From Amoebophrya sp. A120 (Eukaryota; Sar; Dinophyceae; Syndiniales; Amoebophryaceae): a stretch of DNA of 64,000 bases. The notes under the pieces are model-generated. The model had not been told where the DNA came from. It saw only the letters and a program-made list of their open reading frames with translations, and did not search any database. Both the position numbers and the translations under genes were made by a program. Numbering within the stretch: position 1 is the stretch's first letter; every line of letters begins with the position of its first letter. The stretch is taken from assembly GCA_905178155.1 (NCBI GenBank), contig CAJINV010000006.1, positions 1,179,876 to 1,243,875 of the forward strand. Direction: 5' to 3'. Below, piece by piece: positions 41,987-54,111 of this stretch.

Positions 41987-42400
41987 TCGAAGAGCTGTAC
42001 GAAAGAGGAAGATTTTTTACTTGTCTTCAAGGAGAAGAAGGATGGACTATTAAGGGCGTCATGCGAATTTGTCAAGAACAGAATTTTTGTCATGCTAGCT
42101 AGGATCTCGATCTCCCGTGAAACAAACGGTGGCGTGCTGCTCGTTGCACTTTGGAGCTTTACTCCTCTATCTCTTTAAAGAAAAAAAATCTACTGCAAGG
42201 TCGGCGGGCTAATGCGCATCAGCAGTTCTTAGAAAAATATCGACCCGTCATTTGTTTTATTTCGACAAGGATCATCTTCTTTCCTTTCATACCCTCACCC
42301 CGGAGTTACTGGTGACGGTGTGATAATAAGTACCAAGGGGCTCCTGAACACGACGACGACGACGACGAAGTATAGAGATGAAAATCGTGATCTTCCCGCG

Positions 42401-43960
42401 TGTTCTTATCCCTAAGAAAAATCGCGCCATACCGTCGCGATTCGTGGGATTTTTTTATTCTAGGCAAGGCCTGGCGTGTCTGAGGCGAACAAAAGCGCCA
42501 CCGCCCAGGGCTATCCAAAGCCTTCGCCGCGCATCATCCAGAGGGTCGCGCTTTCGTGCTTAGCGCAGCCCCAGCTCATGCGCCAGGGAACGCTCTGCAC
42601 ACTGACAGAATAACCGCCGGCCACTGTGTCCAAGTTCGCGCGCCCGGGCGCGAGCTGATGCCCCACCCAAAGAGCCCCCCCAAGCCGGGGCTACGCCGGC
42701 GGTCGCACCGGGCCGCGGCAGTGTGCGCGCCCACTCGTCTCTCTTTGTGTCAGGCAGCAGATGATGGCCCCTCCGGTGTTGTCTTTGGTGCCTGCGCCGT
42801 GCCGTCGGTCCTAAATTAGGACCGGTGGGGCGCTGGCTCCATAAAATGATATGTATATGGCTAAGGAACCAAGTCCACGAAGCAAAGATGGTGCTTCAGC
42901 TGCGCACGTTCCCGCTCGTGCATAGATAAGAACACTACTGCAGCGACCTGCTGTGGTGTTTTGGGATGAAGCAGAGTTGTAGCTTCGGCTCCAAATGTTC
43001 CCGTTCTCGTTTTCTGTTGTTCTTATCCTCCAACTCCGTGCATAGATAAAGAAGTTCTCATCTATGCACGGAGATGATTGGACGATCAGAATTGAAGCGT
43101 CTCCGCCAGATGTTCCCGTTCTCTCAAACATGCTGTTCTTATCCCTCCTGTTCGTGCATAGATAAGAACACCATTGTTAGGTCGTTACAAACGTGTTCTT
43201 ATCTATGCACCATTTGGAGGATAAGAACAGCATGTTTGCGAGAACGGGAACATCTGGCGCAGAAGATGTCATTCTGCTTCGTGCCAGCACCACCGTCAGG
43301 TCGTTACAAACGTGTTCTTATCTATGCACGGCGTGGAGGATAAGAGCAGCAGTGTTCGAGAACGGGAACATTTGGCGCAGAAGCTCCAACTCTGCTTCAT
43401 GCCAAAACATCAATGCCAGGGCGTTGCAGTAGGTGGTCTTATCTATCTCTCCGAAGCGTTCAAACGAGTACCAGGCGGGAAGCTTTCAAGGTCTTCTGCC
43501 AGTGCGTCCACCATCGCCGCGAAAGCGGCGCCAACGGCGAGTGAGCGGGGCGGTGGGTGGGAGATTGGGTTGCGCTTGAAGAGATCCAAGGGGTCACGAG
43601 GGGCCTGCGCACCAAGTCCGCACGAGCCGGCTTGCGGCCTTTTTTGGGTTGCGAGTACGTAGGGCCCGGGGCCGCGGAAAAGATGCTCGCCTGCGCCGGA
43701 TGGCTGTGCTGTGAGTGCCCGTTGGGCGCGTCGATCTGCGCAGTGGGGGGGCGCTCATTAGTCTAGGTCTAGGTTCGTCGGGGTGCTGAAATGCCTGCTG
43801 GTTCCTCTAGAACGACGCCTGGGCCGCGTGCAAAAACCCACCAGGGGAGGCAACAGCACTTCTACGCAGGCGCGACCATAAAAACTGCAGCGCCTGCGTT
43901 GGCGCAAAAAAAAAGGCAAATCCCGACGGTATGCTGCGAATTTCTTTAGGGATAAGAACA
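42401..43960. mobile_element. 1,560-bp terminal-inverted-repeat element (copy B)
   Basis: Same length as A 7,323-8,882. The visible differences are single-base changes (for example around 42,865, 43,584 and 43,713). Same ends and internal GTTCTTATCTATGCACG inverted motifs. Confidence 0.6.
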
Positions 43961-45189
43961 GTGCTGAAGATCACCTATTTCGTCTCTATACGAAGATGTT
44001 GGTGGAACCACAGTAGAAGCTGTGAGAGTGAGAAACTGGATGAAACTAGCTTATTGTTCACGACGACCTTCATTATAGCGAAGTTCGTTGGACGAGGAAC
44101 TCGTTCTGATTCTCGGCGTTGAACTAAAAAGAACCAGTTCAGATCTATGACACCAACGGTGCAGCTAGTCAAAGGAAACTCCTCCACCACTGTATCACGA
44201 CCAGCCGATCTAGCATCATTGGGTGAGACAACAAGAGATGAAATTCGAGATTTCAACTTTTATTCGAGAAGGCAAAAACATTTTCACATTGATTCTTCTT
44301 CAAACGGTTTAATATACGAGGAAAGTATCAACAACAAAACTATATGATTTTTTCAAGAAGCTGAGCCTCCTGGTCTGACAAAAAAAATTAGTCCACGAGG
44401 TGGACTTGATGTTCTCAACAATGACGACATCAGTCTTCTGGCCAAAGGCACCAAGTGCAAGTCGTAGAGCGAGTTCCACCTACTTTGATGCCTTTATGTG
44501 TTCTTGCTTCTTCGGTTGATCATGTTGATGACCAGCAGCCTTTTCTTGCGCCGTCGATCGTCACCTACCGCATCTGTTCTCGTTCTTACGTCGTCGTCGC
44601 GTTGACATTTCTGTCTAAGTGCTGAATACCATGCAGAAAGCCAACATTTTAGTGCGTAGGACATTTATACTAATTCAAATTCTAGCTTGAGTGCTGCCTG
44701 CAGCTGCAGCATGATGGCCCTAAGAATAATACCTTCTTGGTTTTTTTTTTGTAATTCTACTCCCGCTTCGGGACTGAAGCAACGGTGTTTTCGCTTTCGT
44801 GGGTTGGAAATTTAGATTTCCTGTGGCTGCACCACACCAGAGCACTCGTACGTCGGCTATGGTGGTGAAAAACTGCATTAGTACGGATGTTGCAAATTCG
44901 AATTAAACGTTTCAGGAAAGAATTGGAAGTGTTGTCGGTGAGTCTGAGTTGTGCAGAGGCAAAGATAATTGACTCGGTCCCAGTTGTGGTTTTCCCGTCC
45001 TCGTGCAGCTCTGCATGGCAGCGTAGTTGTCTTGACAATAGAGTACCCATGTACAACGTTGTGCCCACCTTTCGCTATATATTTCGGTGTAGTTTTTCTA
45101 TTTGTCCCCTCGTGCGCACCTCCTGCAGCTTCTGTTTATTAGTGCCGTCTGGCCCCCCGCCTTGCTCTTCAGGATAACTCACTGTTCAT
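43961..45189. other. Intergenic stretch without a supported gene (copy B)
   Basis: Counterpart of A 8,883-10,110. Nearly identical apart from short differences around 44,180-44,450. Nothing coding that I can support. Confidence 0.45.
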
Positions 45190-45452
45190 GTGTCGGTTTT
45201 GATATCGTACAAGAACGGCTTATTTTGTTTTCGGTTTTGTCGTGTGAGAACGTGAACGGGCGTTTTTTATCGGTTTTTTTCTGTCGTGGTGGTTTTCTCA
45301 TCGGTTTGGTCGTGCAAGAATGGTGATTTTCTTCTCTTCATCGGTTTGGTCGTGCAAGAATGGTGATTTATTTTTCGGTTTTGATGTCCTCGTAGTCGTA
45401 CACGTACTGCAAGAGCGGTGGTTCTTTAAGTATTCGGTTTTGTCGTGCGACT
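45190..45452. repeat. Degenerate tandem repeat, TCGGTTTTGTCGTGCAAGAA type (copy B)
   Basis: Counterpart of A 10,111-10,366, with small length changes in the last units. Confidence 0.55.
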
Positions 45453-46193
45453 TACTTCTGTGATGGCGTATTAGTAAGAGTAGCAGTGATGGCGTAGTAG
45501 ATGAAGTAGGTATGCGTTTTCGCTTATTGTTGAAATTTCTTCATCATGTACCTTATCGTCATGGTTCTTCGACAACTTGTTCCTGTTGTCTCCCTCACCT
45601 TTTCCAGGAGTTGCCAAGGATGTAGTGCTGGTCCCGCGCCAGCCATCGACTCCACCCACTTTTTACTTCATGTAAACATAAAACCGAAACGCCGATTTAA
45701 CTTTCATTTGAACTTCTTTTGACCACGTTATAATTGTAATTTGACCCCCACGTCATCCGTATTGAATTCGCTTTCTTGTCTTCTTTTCGCATTTTTACAT
45801 TAACATTGCAGACTTCTACTGATTCGTTGTCCCCCTGAAAATAATAGTAGTACACATTGATCTCCCTATTGCTTTTCTGTTTACAACTGAAGAATTTTGT
45901 TTGACATACATTACTTATCTCTAAGCAACACTTGAACGACTCACTCAACGCACTTATTAACGACACTATTAAAGACCTACGTCGACTGAATTTATTGCTC
46001 TTGACGACCCAATTTAACGAACATTTTGATGCACTACCAGGACACTTTATTTTTACAAATAAGATCATTACACCTCAAGCGAAGAAAAGGGAATCAAGAG
46101 TAAAAAAAGCAAGTACTACAACCTCCCCAAGAGGAAATTTTGTTTTCTAATTTTTCACGTTTAACTTCAATTTTGCATTTTGCATTTATCCCA

Positions 46194-46962
46194 CGCCACT
46201 TCTTGTGAACATCCAGGACAGGAGCCCCAGCACCTTCTGCGACCTGTAAGTACATTCCGTCGTGACGGAGCTGCCCCTGCAACTTGAGATCTACCAAAGG
46301 AAAACGACATCAAAACGCGTCCGAGGAAAAATAAAAAAACGCGCGACCCCTGCAACACCGATCTTCATCTCCAGGGGGAAGCATTTTGGTAGCTGTTACG
46401 CCATGCAAATATCGTCCCTGTACGGCTGGAAGAGTGCAAGGTTTGTAATGCATCTCGCGGACGACCACATCACACATGATCTACATCTACCAGCATCAGC
46501 ATCTGGAATGCACGCAGAAGCATTACAGATTTTGCAAAACCTGCTTCTTGCCTAACCAGCGTGAGAAATCGAAATCCGTGTTTTTCTTTTTAGCAGCAAC
46601 AAGTGTGCACCTTTTGGGTTTCTGCAACACAGATTTGCATTTTTTTGTTGTCGAGACTTCGCATCAGAAAAAGCTGCAACATTCTTCCAGACATCTTCCA
46701 GGGTGGATATTTGCAATGCATAGCAGTAGCACCGCCACAGCTGCTCGTTGCGGCCGCCGCACGACACCCTGCTTCGCTTCGACCCGGCACCGAGATCATC
46801 ATGATGGCCACGAAGAGGAAGATCGCGAAAGCGACGGTATTCGTAATTGTTTTTTATTTTTTCCGATGTCGGATGGAAAAATGTAATTTTTGCAGTGGGC
46901 TTTTACTTAACTTTGAGTTTGACTTCTTTGTCGCACTTGGAATTATCGCTGTCGCGAAATAA
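46194..46962 (+). CDS. Putative small protein with a hydrophobic C-terminus (copy B)
   Basis: Counterpart of A 11,074-11,839. Contains the TPLLVNIQDRSPSTFCDL piece, then the frame ending FDFFVALGIIAVAK with TAA at 46,960-46,962. Here the stretch that would be an intron in A is open in the same frame, so unspliced reading would also give a hydrophobic C-terminus. Low certainty. Confidence 0.3.
46397..46722. mobile_element. Introner, family 4-like (copy B counterpart of A 11,277-11,602)
   Basis: Same ends and flanks as the A element, nearly identical throughout. Confidence 0.68.
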
Positions 46963-47597
46963 CGTTGATGTCCACCTCCACATTGCTCAACTGCATCTTC
47001 TACTTCGATGGGGTAGACAAAAAGAACCGCGCCGGTCGAGCAGGCCCTTGAAGACTAAAGGAACATCAATCACGAACGCTAGAAGGAGTTCTACGCTTTA
47101 CCATTACCTTCGTGCTGAGCCACGACTAGCAATAGCCCCGTTTTCTTAGTCTCTCTGCATAGAAACCGCACGTAAAGTTGATTCCAAATTTTCAAAATCC
47201 TAATCTCAATCGTGTCACACAAGAACAAAACCACGCTGCGAAATAACTACTAGGCACGACTGGCGGTTTTCGTGGTGGCAGGTCGCGACGATTATGGCGT
47301 GAAGATTTTTTGCGCGGGTGTATGGAGAGAGAAACAAAATGTACTTCCATATTGGCGATAACCCATGTTGATGCTGCTACTTGCTTTAGTTTTTCGCCTG
47401 GATGCGCAGCTCCTTGTCGTGTGATGAATTTGTATATTCGCAGATTTTCAGACGGCGCAGACGCTGTACTAACGCGGATCAGTTATTTTAGGAAGCAAAC
47501 TCGTATCTAAAGAGAAAGGCAAGATTTTTATCGCGAAGACGGGACTACTTAAGTACTTTTATCCCACCATACTTTGCTGCGACCGCGGAAGAAGGAC

Positions 47598-47955
47598 TAT
47601 CAACTGCAAATGGCCTCTGTGGATCTTGAACACGGCAGATATTGGTGATCATGCTGCTTTCGCATGTGCTGGCTAAGACGGAGGTTTGAATGAAAGCGAA
47701 CGACCCTCTGTAGCATGACAATTTTGATTGTTGAGACAGCTCCTCGAACGCATGCTCACTCTGCATGAGAAATGTCATGAGCTGCAGCTGGTCAAACAAA
47801 GTGGGAGATCATGGTTATTGCAGCTATTTATATCATATGTACAGCTTTTTGTGTAGACCAGTAAAGCGCATTAGCCTCTGTATCTTCATCTTCACAAATA
47901 AAAACTCGGATCGACTGTTCCAGAGGACCCAGATGTTGGGTATTTGCACTGCATA
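47598..47955. mobile_element. Introner, family 4 (copy B counterpart of A 12,522-12,923)
   Basis: It starts TATCAACTGCAAATGG and ends with GTATTTGCACTGCATA. Confidence 0.72.
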
Positions 47956-47983
47956 GCGAGCACCAGAAGGAAACACGTTCGAC

Positions 47984-48212
47984 TATGGTGGTATCAAACC
48001 TTTGCATTTTCGGCTGCTACATGAGTTTGTAATGCAAGAATAGCAAAATTCAAAGAAATTGCCTGGCGGTATCTTGTTGCGCCTCTTGCACTACAAAGTT
48101 GAAACAGGTTCCCATCATGCAGGCCGGCTTCAACATCGTGTGCAGGCTGATGGTAGTTTTGCATCACAAATTCATCTATACAGCTGAGAATGTGACGGTT
48201 GAGAAATCCATA
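47984..48212. mobile_element. Introner, family 3 (copy B counterpart of A 12,952-13,200)
   Basis: Starts TATGGTGGTATCAAACC and ends GGTTGAGAAATCCATA. The interior is strongly diverged from the A element although the site is the same. Confidence 0.82.
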
Positions 48213-48282
48213 TCGGCTATCTCGAAGACGAGAATCCTCCTGGTCCGAAAAAAACGAGGCTCGAAAAACGGCGAGGGAAGAA

Positions 48283-48558
48283 TATCAAGCGCAAATATGT
48301 CTGGACGTCTGGAAACTTGTGATGCCAAAGGGAGACGATGCAAACGTCTCCGAATGCAGCCAATGGCATGACAACTTTGTAGAGCGCCTTCTACTCATAG
48401 TTGTACTCAGATCCCATAAGATAGAAACTGCGTTTTTGATTTTTCATAAGAGAAGAGGCTGCAACTTTTGTTGTTCATGATGCAATACAGATCTCACAGG
48501 GGTGATATAAGACCAGCAAATTATTACAGGTTCGACCTTGTTTCCAGACACCTGCATA
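48283..48558. mobile_element. Introner, family 4 (copy B counterpart of A 13,280-13,594)
   Basis: Perfect target duplication AAGAA (48,278-48,282 and 48,559-48,563). Confidence 0.88.
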
Positions 48559-48679
48559 AAGAAAACGAGGCTGCGAAAACAAGCGAGGGCAGGAGCTCGT
48601 TCTGCGGGGAAGTCGAAGTCGCCCGCACCGCAGGTTGTGGATGTATCAACACGCAGAAAAATTGGCGAACGTCCTACCA

Positions 48680-48977
48680 TATCAGACTGCGAATTATGTG
48701 TCTGGGTCTGGAAGACGAGGGCAAACTTGTGGTGCATGCTGTGGGTCCTACAGAAATTTGTCTTGCGTCATGACCAGTATCACCAAAAGTGGCCCAGTTT
48801 TGGTCAAGTTCTTGTCAGGAAGTTTCTCACGAAGGAGTAGTGTAGCGGATTAAAGAGAAAAAGGCCTTGAACCCTCTCTGATGCTAGATCCTGGGTTCAT
48901 CGAGGCCTCCCGGGCCATGAAAAGCCTGCATCACAAACCTTGCAATCGTCCAGACCCAGACATATTTGCAATGCATA
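48680..48977. mobile_element. Introner, family 4 (copy B counterpart of A 13,719-14,039)
   Basis: Perfect target duplication TACCA (48,675-48,679 and 48,978-48,982). Confidence 0.88.
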
Positions 48978-49212
48978 TACCACGACCATGCCTTTTTCCA
49001 CCTGAACGGCCGAGAAATAAAGGCTAAGGCTCGCTTGCAGGAGAAGTAGAGCGCGCATAGTGATGCCTGATGTAGAGAAAGTATAAGTAGGCGGTCTACT
49101 TCCTCTTCGGGTTCGGTCAGATCAGCTATATTAACGAGTGAGGTCCTCTGAAGACATGATCAAGAAATGCAATCAAACAAAAAAAAAAATATCATTAAAT
49201 TATTTTATTGGT

Positions 49213-49625
49213 CCTCTGAAAACAAAACCTTCCTCCGAGCGTGGTGGTCCGGACCAGGACAATTTTTCAACGCCGTGATAGCAGGAACCACCACCGTTTC
49301 TGGACCAGCTTATGGAATGCAAATATGTTTGGGTCTGGGAACTTGTGATGCTGGTTGGCAAATCTTGAGGACGCCACAATTGGCGCTCCAGCATGACAAC
49401 TTTCTGAGGTGCTAAGTGTTGTCTAGTCTGCATGAGAAACTGCGTTTTTGCATGACAATAAAATGCGGCTTTTGGGTGTTGACGTGCATGACAGGCTTCA
49501 GAGTCATGCTAGCCGACCATGACAAATTGCGCATTCTTCCAGACCCAGACATATTTGCAATCCATACAGCTGCAAGGGCCACAACTCTCGGCATCTTCAA
49601 CAAACCCGGACTGTATGGAATGTGA
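49213..49625 (+). CDS. C-terminal exons of an uncharacterised protein (copy B)
   Basis: Counterpart of A 14,436-14,618: FLRAWWSGPGQFFNAVIAG, then across a B-specific introner ARATTLGIFNKPGLYGM, ending TGA at 49,623-49,625. The DRYLAVAGAYKF exon of A is missing; a 5' deletion replaces it. Confidence 0.5.
49311..49566. mobile_element. Introner, family 4, copy B only
   Basis: It starts TATGGAATGCAAATATG and ends ACATATTTGCAATCCATA. Perfect target duplication CAGCT (49,306-49,310 and 49,567-49,571). Copy A reads GGACCAGCTGCAAGG at about 14,569-14,583 without interruption. Confidence 0.96.
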
Positions 49626-50234
49626 ATGACGAGAACAAACGGATTGCGGCCACTTCTTGAGTCCATCGTGGTTTATTTGAATTCCAATTAAGGATTTCTA
49701 TGTCAGTCTGCGAGAGTCGTGGCTAGTCCTCGTTCTCGTTGCAGTTGCAGTAGTACTGCTGAGAGTGACTCTTGCTTCTGTCCTTTCGACGTAAAATAAA
49801 CTCGAATGTTCAATTTCTTGAACCCACATCATGTGAAGATCCTCGCGCCGCTGTTACTTCTTCTTACACGGCTGCGTGCCTTTTGGTCATGAACTCCCGC
49901 TCCTGCGCCCGCAGCGGCCGCTTGGATACATGAATCTTCTGGGACAAGGCTTGCTGATGGCAAGAAAGCGTACTTAGAACAAGCTGCATCAAGTGCAGTT
50001 CGTTGTGTAAGACAAGAATGAGAATCTTCAATAGCGAAGTTGAACGAAGAAGTTTCGTTGCTTACTTCACTGTGTGGGGAGATGTTGTAGATGGATGTTC
50101 TGAAAGTTTTAGAGTACTCTTCATATCATGAGGAATTCTGGATTTTTGGTTTTCCGGCGTCGCCCAGGAGAAACCTACCATTTCACAACTAGGTGTGCTT
50201 TGATTGTGACTCAACGGAAGGGCGCCGCAAGCGC

Positions 50235-52023
50235 AATTTCTTCCTTGGGATAATTTCAAAACTGCAGCAGGAGCCGTCGCCGCCGCCGCCGCCGGTGGAT
50301 TTATTATCGCCGTGAAAAAAGCCATCCTCCCCGCCCTGCCCTAAGATAAAACAGAATACGTAACTTGTGCTGCGTCTTTTGTATGCCACAAGAAATCATC
50401 TTGTCGCGGCACAATGGAGGACTTCTGCAGTCGCATTGGGCTGCTTGGCAGTGAGTCTGACCTGTTAGTGGCCGTGGTAAGTAGTCTGCCCTTTGTCCTA
50501 CCTACAAAATGGTGGAGATTCATACTTACACCGATAATTGCCTTCTAGAGCGCATAAGCGTCCAGGGGCTGCACCTGCAGCTCAGCTTGTTTTTTCGTTT
50601 TATAGAAGAAGAGGATATAATATGCGGCATGAATTGATTTTGTTTTTGATGGTGTCGGACACAGAGTAACTACTACAGATGAAGACTTTGGTGCTCACTA
50701 CCAGTTTCTCGACGATGAGTACGCCATGCCCATGCTGAAGATGACAAGTACAAGGTATAATTGACTAGTCGATGTGTGCATTTTTGGCATGGTGCCGTAC
50801 GTGAAAAGGACGACCCCGCGTTGAATGATGTATGACATCAGCAAGTGGAAGTGCTAGATGTACCAGGAAGAGTAGAAGATGTGCAAGGAGTTGGAGAAAA
50901 AGAACAAGTCAAGCCTAGAGTTACTTTCTTGTACACGACCTCCCCTCCCCCTTGCGGTACATTAGGGAGAGGCAGGGCACACACACAGGGTTTCCTCATT
51001 TAGGTACTTCTCTCGGGGGACGATCATGAAAAAAGTCATCATGACAAAAAGGGGGGATGGGAACGATTTTTGGCGGGATAGAAGGCGCCGTTCTTTTTGG
51101 TGGACGTTAAGCAGGCTGTTGAAGACGCGTATGGAGACGCAAGTAACTTCGCTATGAAACTGACCGACGATGGAAAAGGTGAGGAGTTCGTCTGGTCGTG
51201 TCCGAGTTTGACGTTGCAAAAGCTGCCAAACCTGTGGAAATTTCTCAACCAGGAGGATACCAAGAAGGTTTTTGAGTTTCTTGTAATGCTGACGCCCAGC
51301 GCGAGTCCGACATCGTGGCAGTTGGAGTGGGCTTTTGGAATTGGCAAAGGAAGGACGATGCAGCTTGAAGTTGACTCTACGGCTGACACTATTGCGCACG
51401 CGGTAAAAAACTCAAAACCCTCGTCGGCGGAAGGTGGTGGAGATGCTTCTCCAGTCGACGTTGAGAGCAAGTTTCTCAGCCACGCAATCGACGTTGCCAC
51501 CGCAGCGGCGGAGACCGTCCGCCGCACGCGCACCAGCTTCAAAGAAGGTGTCCCGCTTGAGAAACTGACTGCAGCAGAGTATCTTGCCCACCCGGTTGAC
51601 GAGGAGACTCAGCAAGAAATACAAGACTTGGTCTCCAGTGCCGATGGCGAAGCGACAACACCCAAAAAGCCATACCCGCAGGTCCTCTGGTTGGTGGCTG
51701 TAGTGAAGCAGGCGGCAGAAACTCTGCTCAAAGACGACTTGGTGGAAATGGTCCCTGAGCATGTGCATGATTGCCCTTCACCATTGCCAGCGAATATTGA
51801 CGCGCTTTTTACGGAATCTGTCTGGTGGCCCTTATCGCGGCATTTGTCGGAATATGCGATCGCGACATTAGGGCCCATCCGAACAAAGCATGGAGAGATA
51901 AATATCCGCTTCTCGCAATACCTTGAGAACCTCGGCCAGGAGGAGCTGGACAAGTTCCTTACCGGGCTCGACGGTATTCTTTCACAACTAGCGCAATGCA
52001 TTGCCGCTATTCTACAAATCTAA
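50235..52023 (+). CDS. WKW-family gene of copy B, chimera of gene 1 linker and gene 3 domain
   Basis: The linker exon KLQQEPSPPPPPVDL (to 50,304) and its upstream flank match gene 1 of copy A. After the family 6 introner, the main exon (51,086-52,023) matches gene 3: FFLVDVKQAVEDAYGDASNF, LPNLWKFLNQEDTKKVFEFL, TSWQLEWAFGIGKGRTM, DTIAHAVKNSKPSSAEGGGD, TSFKEGVPLEKLTAAEYLAH, KKPYPQVLWLVAVVKQAA, FTESVWWPLSRHLSEYAIA and ELDKFLTGLDGILSQL. The normal WWKWEW core is altered to TSWQLEW. The frame is fully open across the join. Stop at 52,021-52,023. Confidence 0.65.
50305..51080. mobile_element. Family 6 introner at the linker position of the copy B WKW gene
   Basis: The left end TATCGCCGTGAAAAAAGCC is gene 1-like; the right end GGGAACGATTTTTGGCGGGATA (inner part) is gene 3-like. 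The chimeric join therefore lies inside this introner, somewhere in 50,420-51,040. Confidence 0.65.
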
Positions 52024-52089
52024 ATCTATACCTATTTGTATTTCATCTTGGCGGGGAGAACATAAAGAGCTTCGTCACTTCCACGCGTT

Positions 52090-52394
52090 TATGGCATTCT
52101 CAAACGTAGTTATATACTCAGCTGTTGTGTGAATTAGAATTTGTCATGCAATATATAGCAAAATAAAGTGAAGAAGGGGGGAAGATGCCGCGCGTTCGAT
52201 ATTACAAATTCGAAGATTGCGGCGCGTTTTGTATTACAAATTTGGAGAGGTTTTTCATGCTGCCAAGCGCTTCGGGAATTTGTCATGCGGGGTAGCTTGA
52301 TAGTGTGGGGGCGGAATGTGATTATACTGATAGCTGCGAACTCGCATGGCAAATTCATGTAGCAGCTGAGAATGTATAATTTGAGAACCCCATA
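52090..52394. mobile_element. Introner-type element, family 3, at a deletion junction (copy B)
   Basis: It starts TATGGCATTCTCAAACG and ends ATTTGAGAACCCCATA. It stands where copy A has 21,700-22,610, including the acidic exon of WKW gene 4. The flanks do not form a clean duplication. Confidence 0.75.
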
Positions 52395-53125
52395 GCCATA
52401 GCGCTGATCACGCGTTGACGTTTTCCACACGGGGAAGCGGTTCGGCTGCTCGTTCGCTCCCTCCAGATATGCAAACCCGTTTGCGTGCAGATATCCGAAA
52501 TGCTTTTATGCTTATTTACGCGGAAATCTCGTCCTGCGGCATTGCATCAAGTGGTCCTCTTCAGCCTCATTTTCCGCACTTTGGTTCGAATTCTCGTTGC
52601 TGTTGCTGCAGTCCGCAGCCCTACAACAGCGAGGGCGGCAGTATTATTAGCTTGGGCTGCGCCAGCACCACGTCGCAACACAGATCGCAAAGGCGCCAGT
52701 GTAGTGCTGACGCATGAAAAAGAAGAGCGCGAGTACGCCCTTCACGTTCAGAGGGCTTGACGGATCCTAGATTTTCGGATTGGCTGGGTAGATTCTTGGG
52801 TGGGGACATTTGTGTTCAGTTTAGGTGGCTAACTCTGCTTCGCCCTTCTCGCGGGTAGGAACAGCAGGACGAGCAACGAGGCTTCCCCGCACGATGATCA
52901 AGGCGGGGAAGGAGATTTTTAGCCAGTCTAGAAAAAAGCCTGATTTAGAATTTGCTCTTCCACCACGCAGTCGCGTCTTTCTAGGAGTAGAGGCTGGAGA
53001 ACAAGAGCAACCCCAACCTTCAGGAGCAGTGCAAAAGGGTGAGGATTCGGGCCATCATCAAGAAACGAAGTTTGCAAAAATTGAAAATGAAATTGCGTAT
53101 TTTGCATTGAGTACATTTTTCACAG

Positions 53126-53191
53126 GACCAGAGGGAGGACTCGGAAGCGCAACGCCACCATCCCCCGAAGGCGCCCCGGGCCCCGGCGCGA
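53126..53191 (+). pseudogene. Remnant linker exon of WKW gene 4 (copy B)
   Basis: After acceptor TTTTCACAG the frame reads GPEGGLGSATPPSPEGAPGP, matching the gene 4 linker exon. The left end of its family 6 introner follows (about 53,195), but the domain exons present in A (23.8-25.9 kb) are absent. A short sequence TTTAAGTTCAATATATGCTG occurs twice (53,537 and 53,617) around the deletion. Confidence 0.7.
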
Positions 53192-54111
53192 AGCTATCAC
53201 CATGAAAAAAGTCGCCCTCTGCTGCTTCATGATAGCACAACCAAAAGGAAAATGCCTCCCTCCCGCGTGAAAGTTACTTGCCCGTGTTGCCCCAAGACTG
53301 GCCGATCCCCCTATACTAGGCCGCAGGAGGCTGCAGGCGTACTCCTGTCCTAGGTGCCAGGACGGGGGCAGCCGTGATGGCGGGTGGACATGTAATGGGC
53401 AAAGTGCCTACGGAAGCGCGACGGCAGGCCGCCCTGCCGGTCTTCAGAGCCCATGCGCCTTTATTTGCAGCTTGGCCTGCTAGTATGAATGGTTGCAGAG
53501 CAGGGCGCAGCCATCGTGCAGTGGCGCCACTTTCGCTTTAAGTTCAATATATGCTGTAGGACACGAGCGTGCGCGCGCCACTGCGCAAGGTAATCTCCCT
53601 GTCGTGCAGGTTGTCCTTTAAGTTCAATATATGCTGACGGGAATAGGGTCACGCACTGGGGGACTCTGGAGTGCGTAGTGGTAGTTCCCGACCGACGACG
53701 CAAATGATAGGGAAATAAGTACGACAACAAGAACAACTCCCGGAAACGGCTCCCCGCCCTTTTTGTTTTCTTCTCTTCCCCATTTGGGAGCCTAAGAAGC
53801 CGACTGACAAAACAAAGCTGCCAAAAAATAACTAGGAGGACCAAAGCCAAGCGCAAGAAGCTGTAGAAGTCGAAGGCCTCCGCTACGAACCCTCGCTCTT
53901 CGCTCAGTATCTTCATGCTTGCGAAAGTCGTTGCCGCGCCACCGCCGGCACAGACCGGGCACGACTACATGTACCTCTAGCCCGAGTTACAAACGTCGCT
54001 CAGAGCCGCGATCATATTGAGGGAGAAGCGCTGGTTGATGAGAAAAAAAAATTGCTTACTACATGAAAGATACCCACAGGAGTCGCCGTTTGGCATAATT
54101 TGTGAACCGCA

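Larger units (their letters stand above)
36391..42102 (+). pseudogene. PSMD13: PSMD13/Rpn9 duplicate, 5'-truncated with an internal deletion (copy B)
   Basis: It matches copy A exons from MEDAAKPTSFAAKKIGQLS onward but starts inside an introner, without the MELVGILLKAK exon. The stretch matching A 2,605-3,640 is missing, removing the exons EYNFGQLLGM and NQLWIYDLLYAFQ. At the joint (about 39,226-39,255) a 13-bp unit GCCGCCCTATATC is tandemly repeated. Later exons (GKYELYDACQKKW, NELRKLIRVEDIETLLINAM, LIKGTIDQVEQ, FSYHYVKPRVL) survive. The C-terminus reads through to a stop at 42,100-42,102. It has gained four introners that A lacks. It is unlikely to encode a functional lid subunit. Confidence 0.85.
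47557..49005 (+). pseudogene. Acidic/basic protein duplicate with earlier stop (copy B)
   Basis: Same exon order as A 12,484-14,112: IPPYFAATAEEG, LEDENPPGPKKTRLEKRRGK, KTRLRKQARAGARSAGKSKS, PQVVDVSTRRKIGERPTTT. The last exon reads MPFST and then TGA (49,003-49,005), where A continues SAGEKQRLRLACIK. The loss is about 15 residues, so it could still be functional with a shorter tail. Confidence 0.5.
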
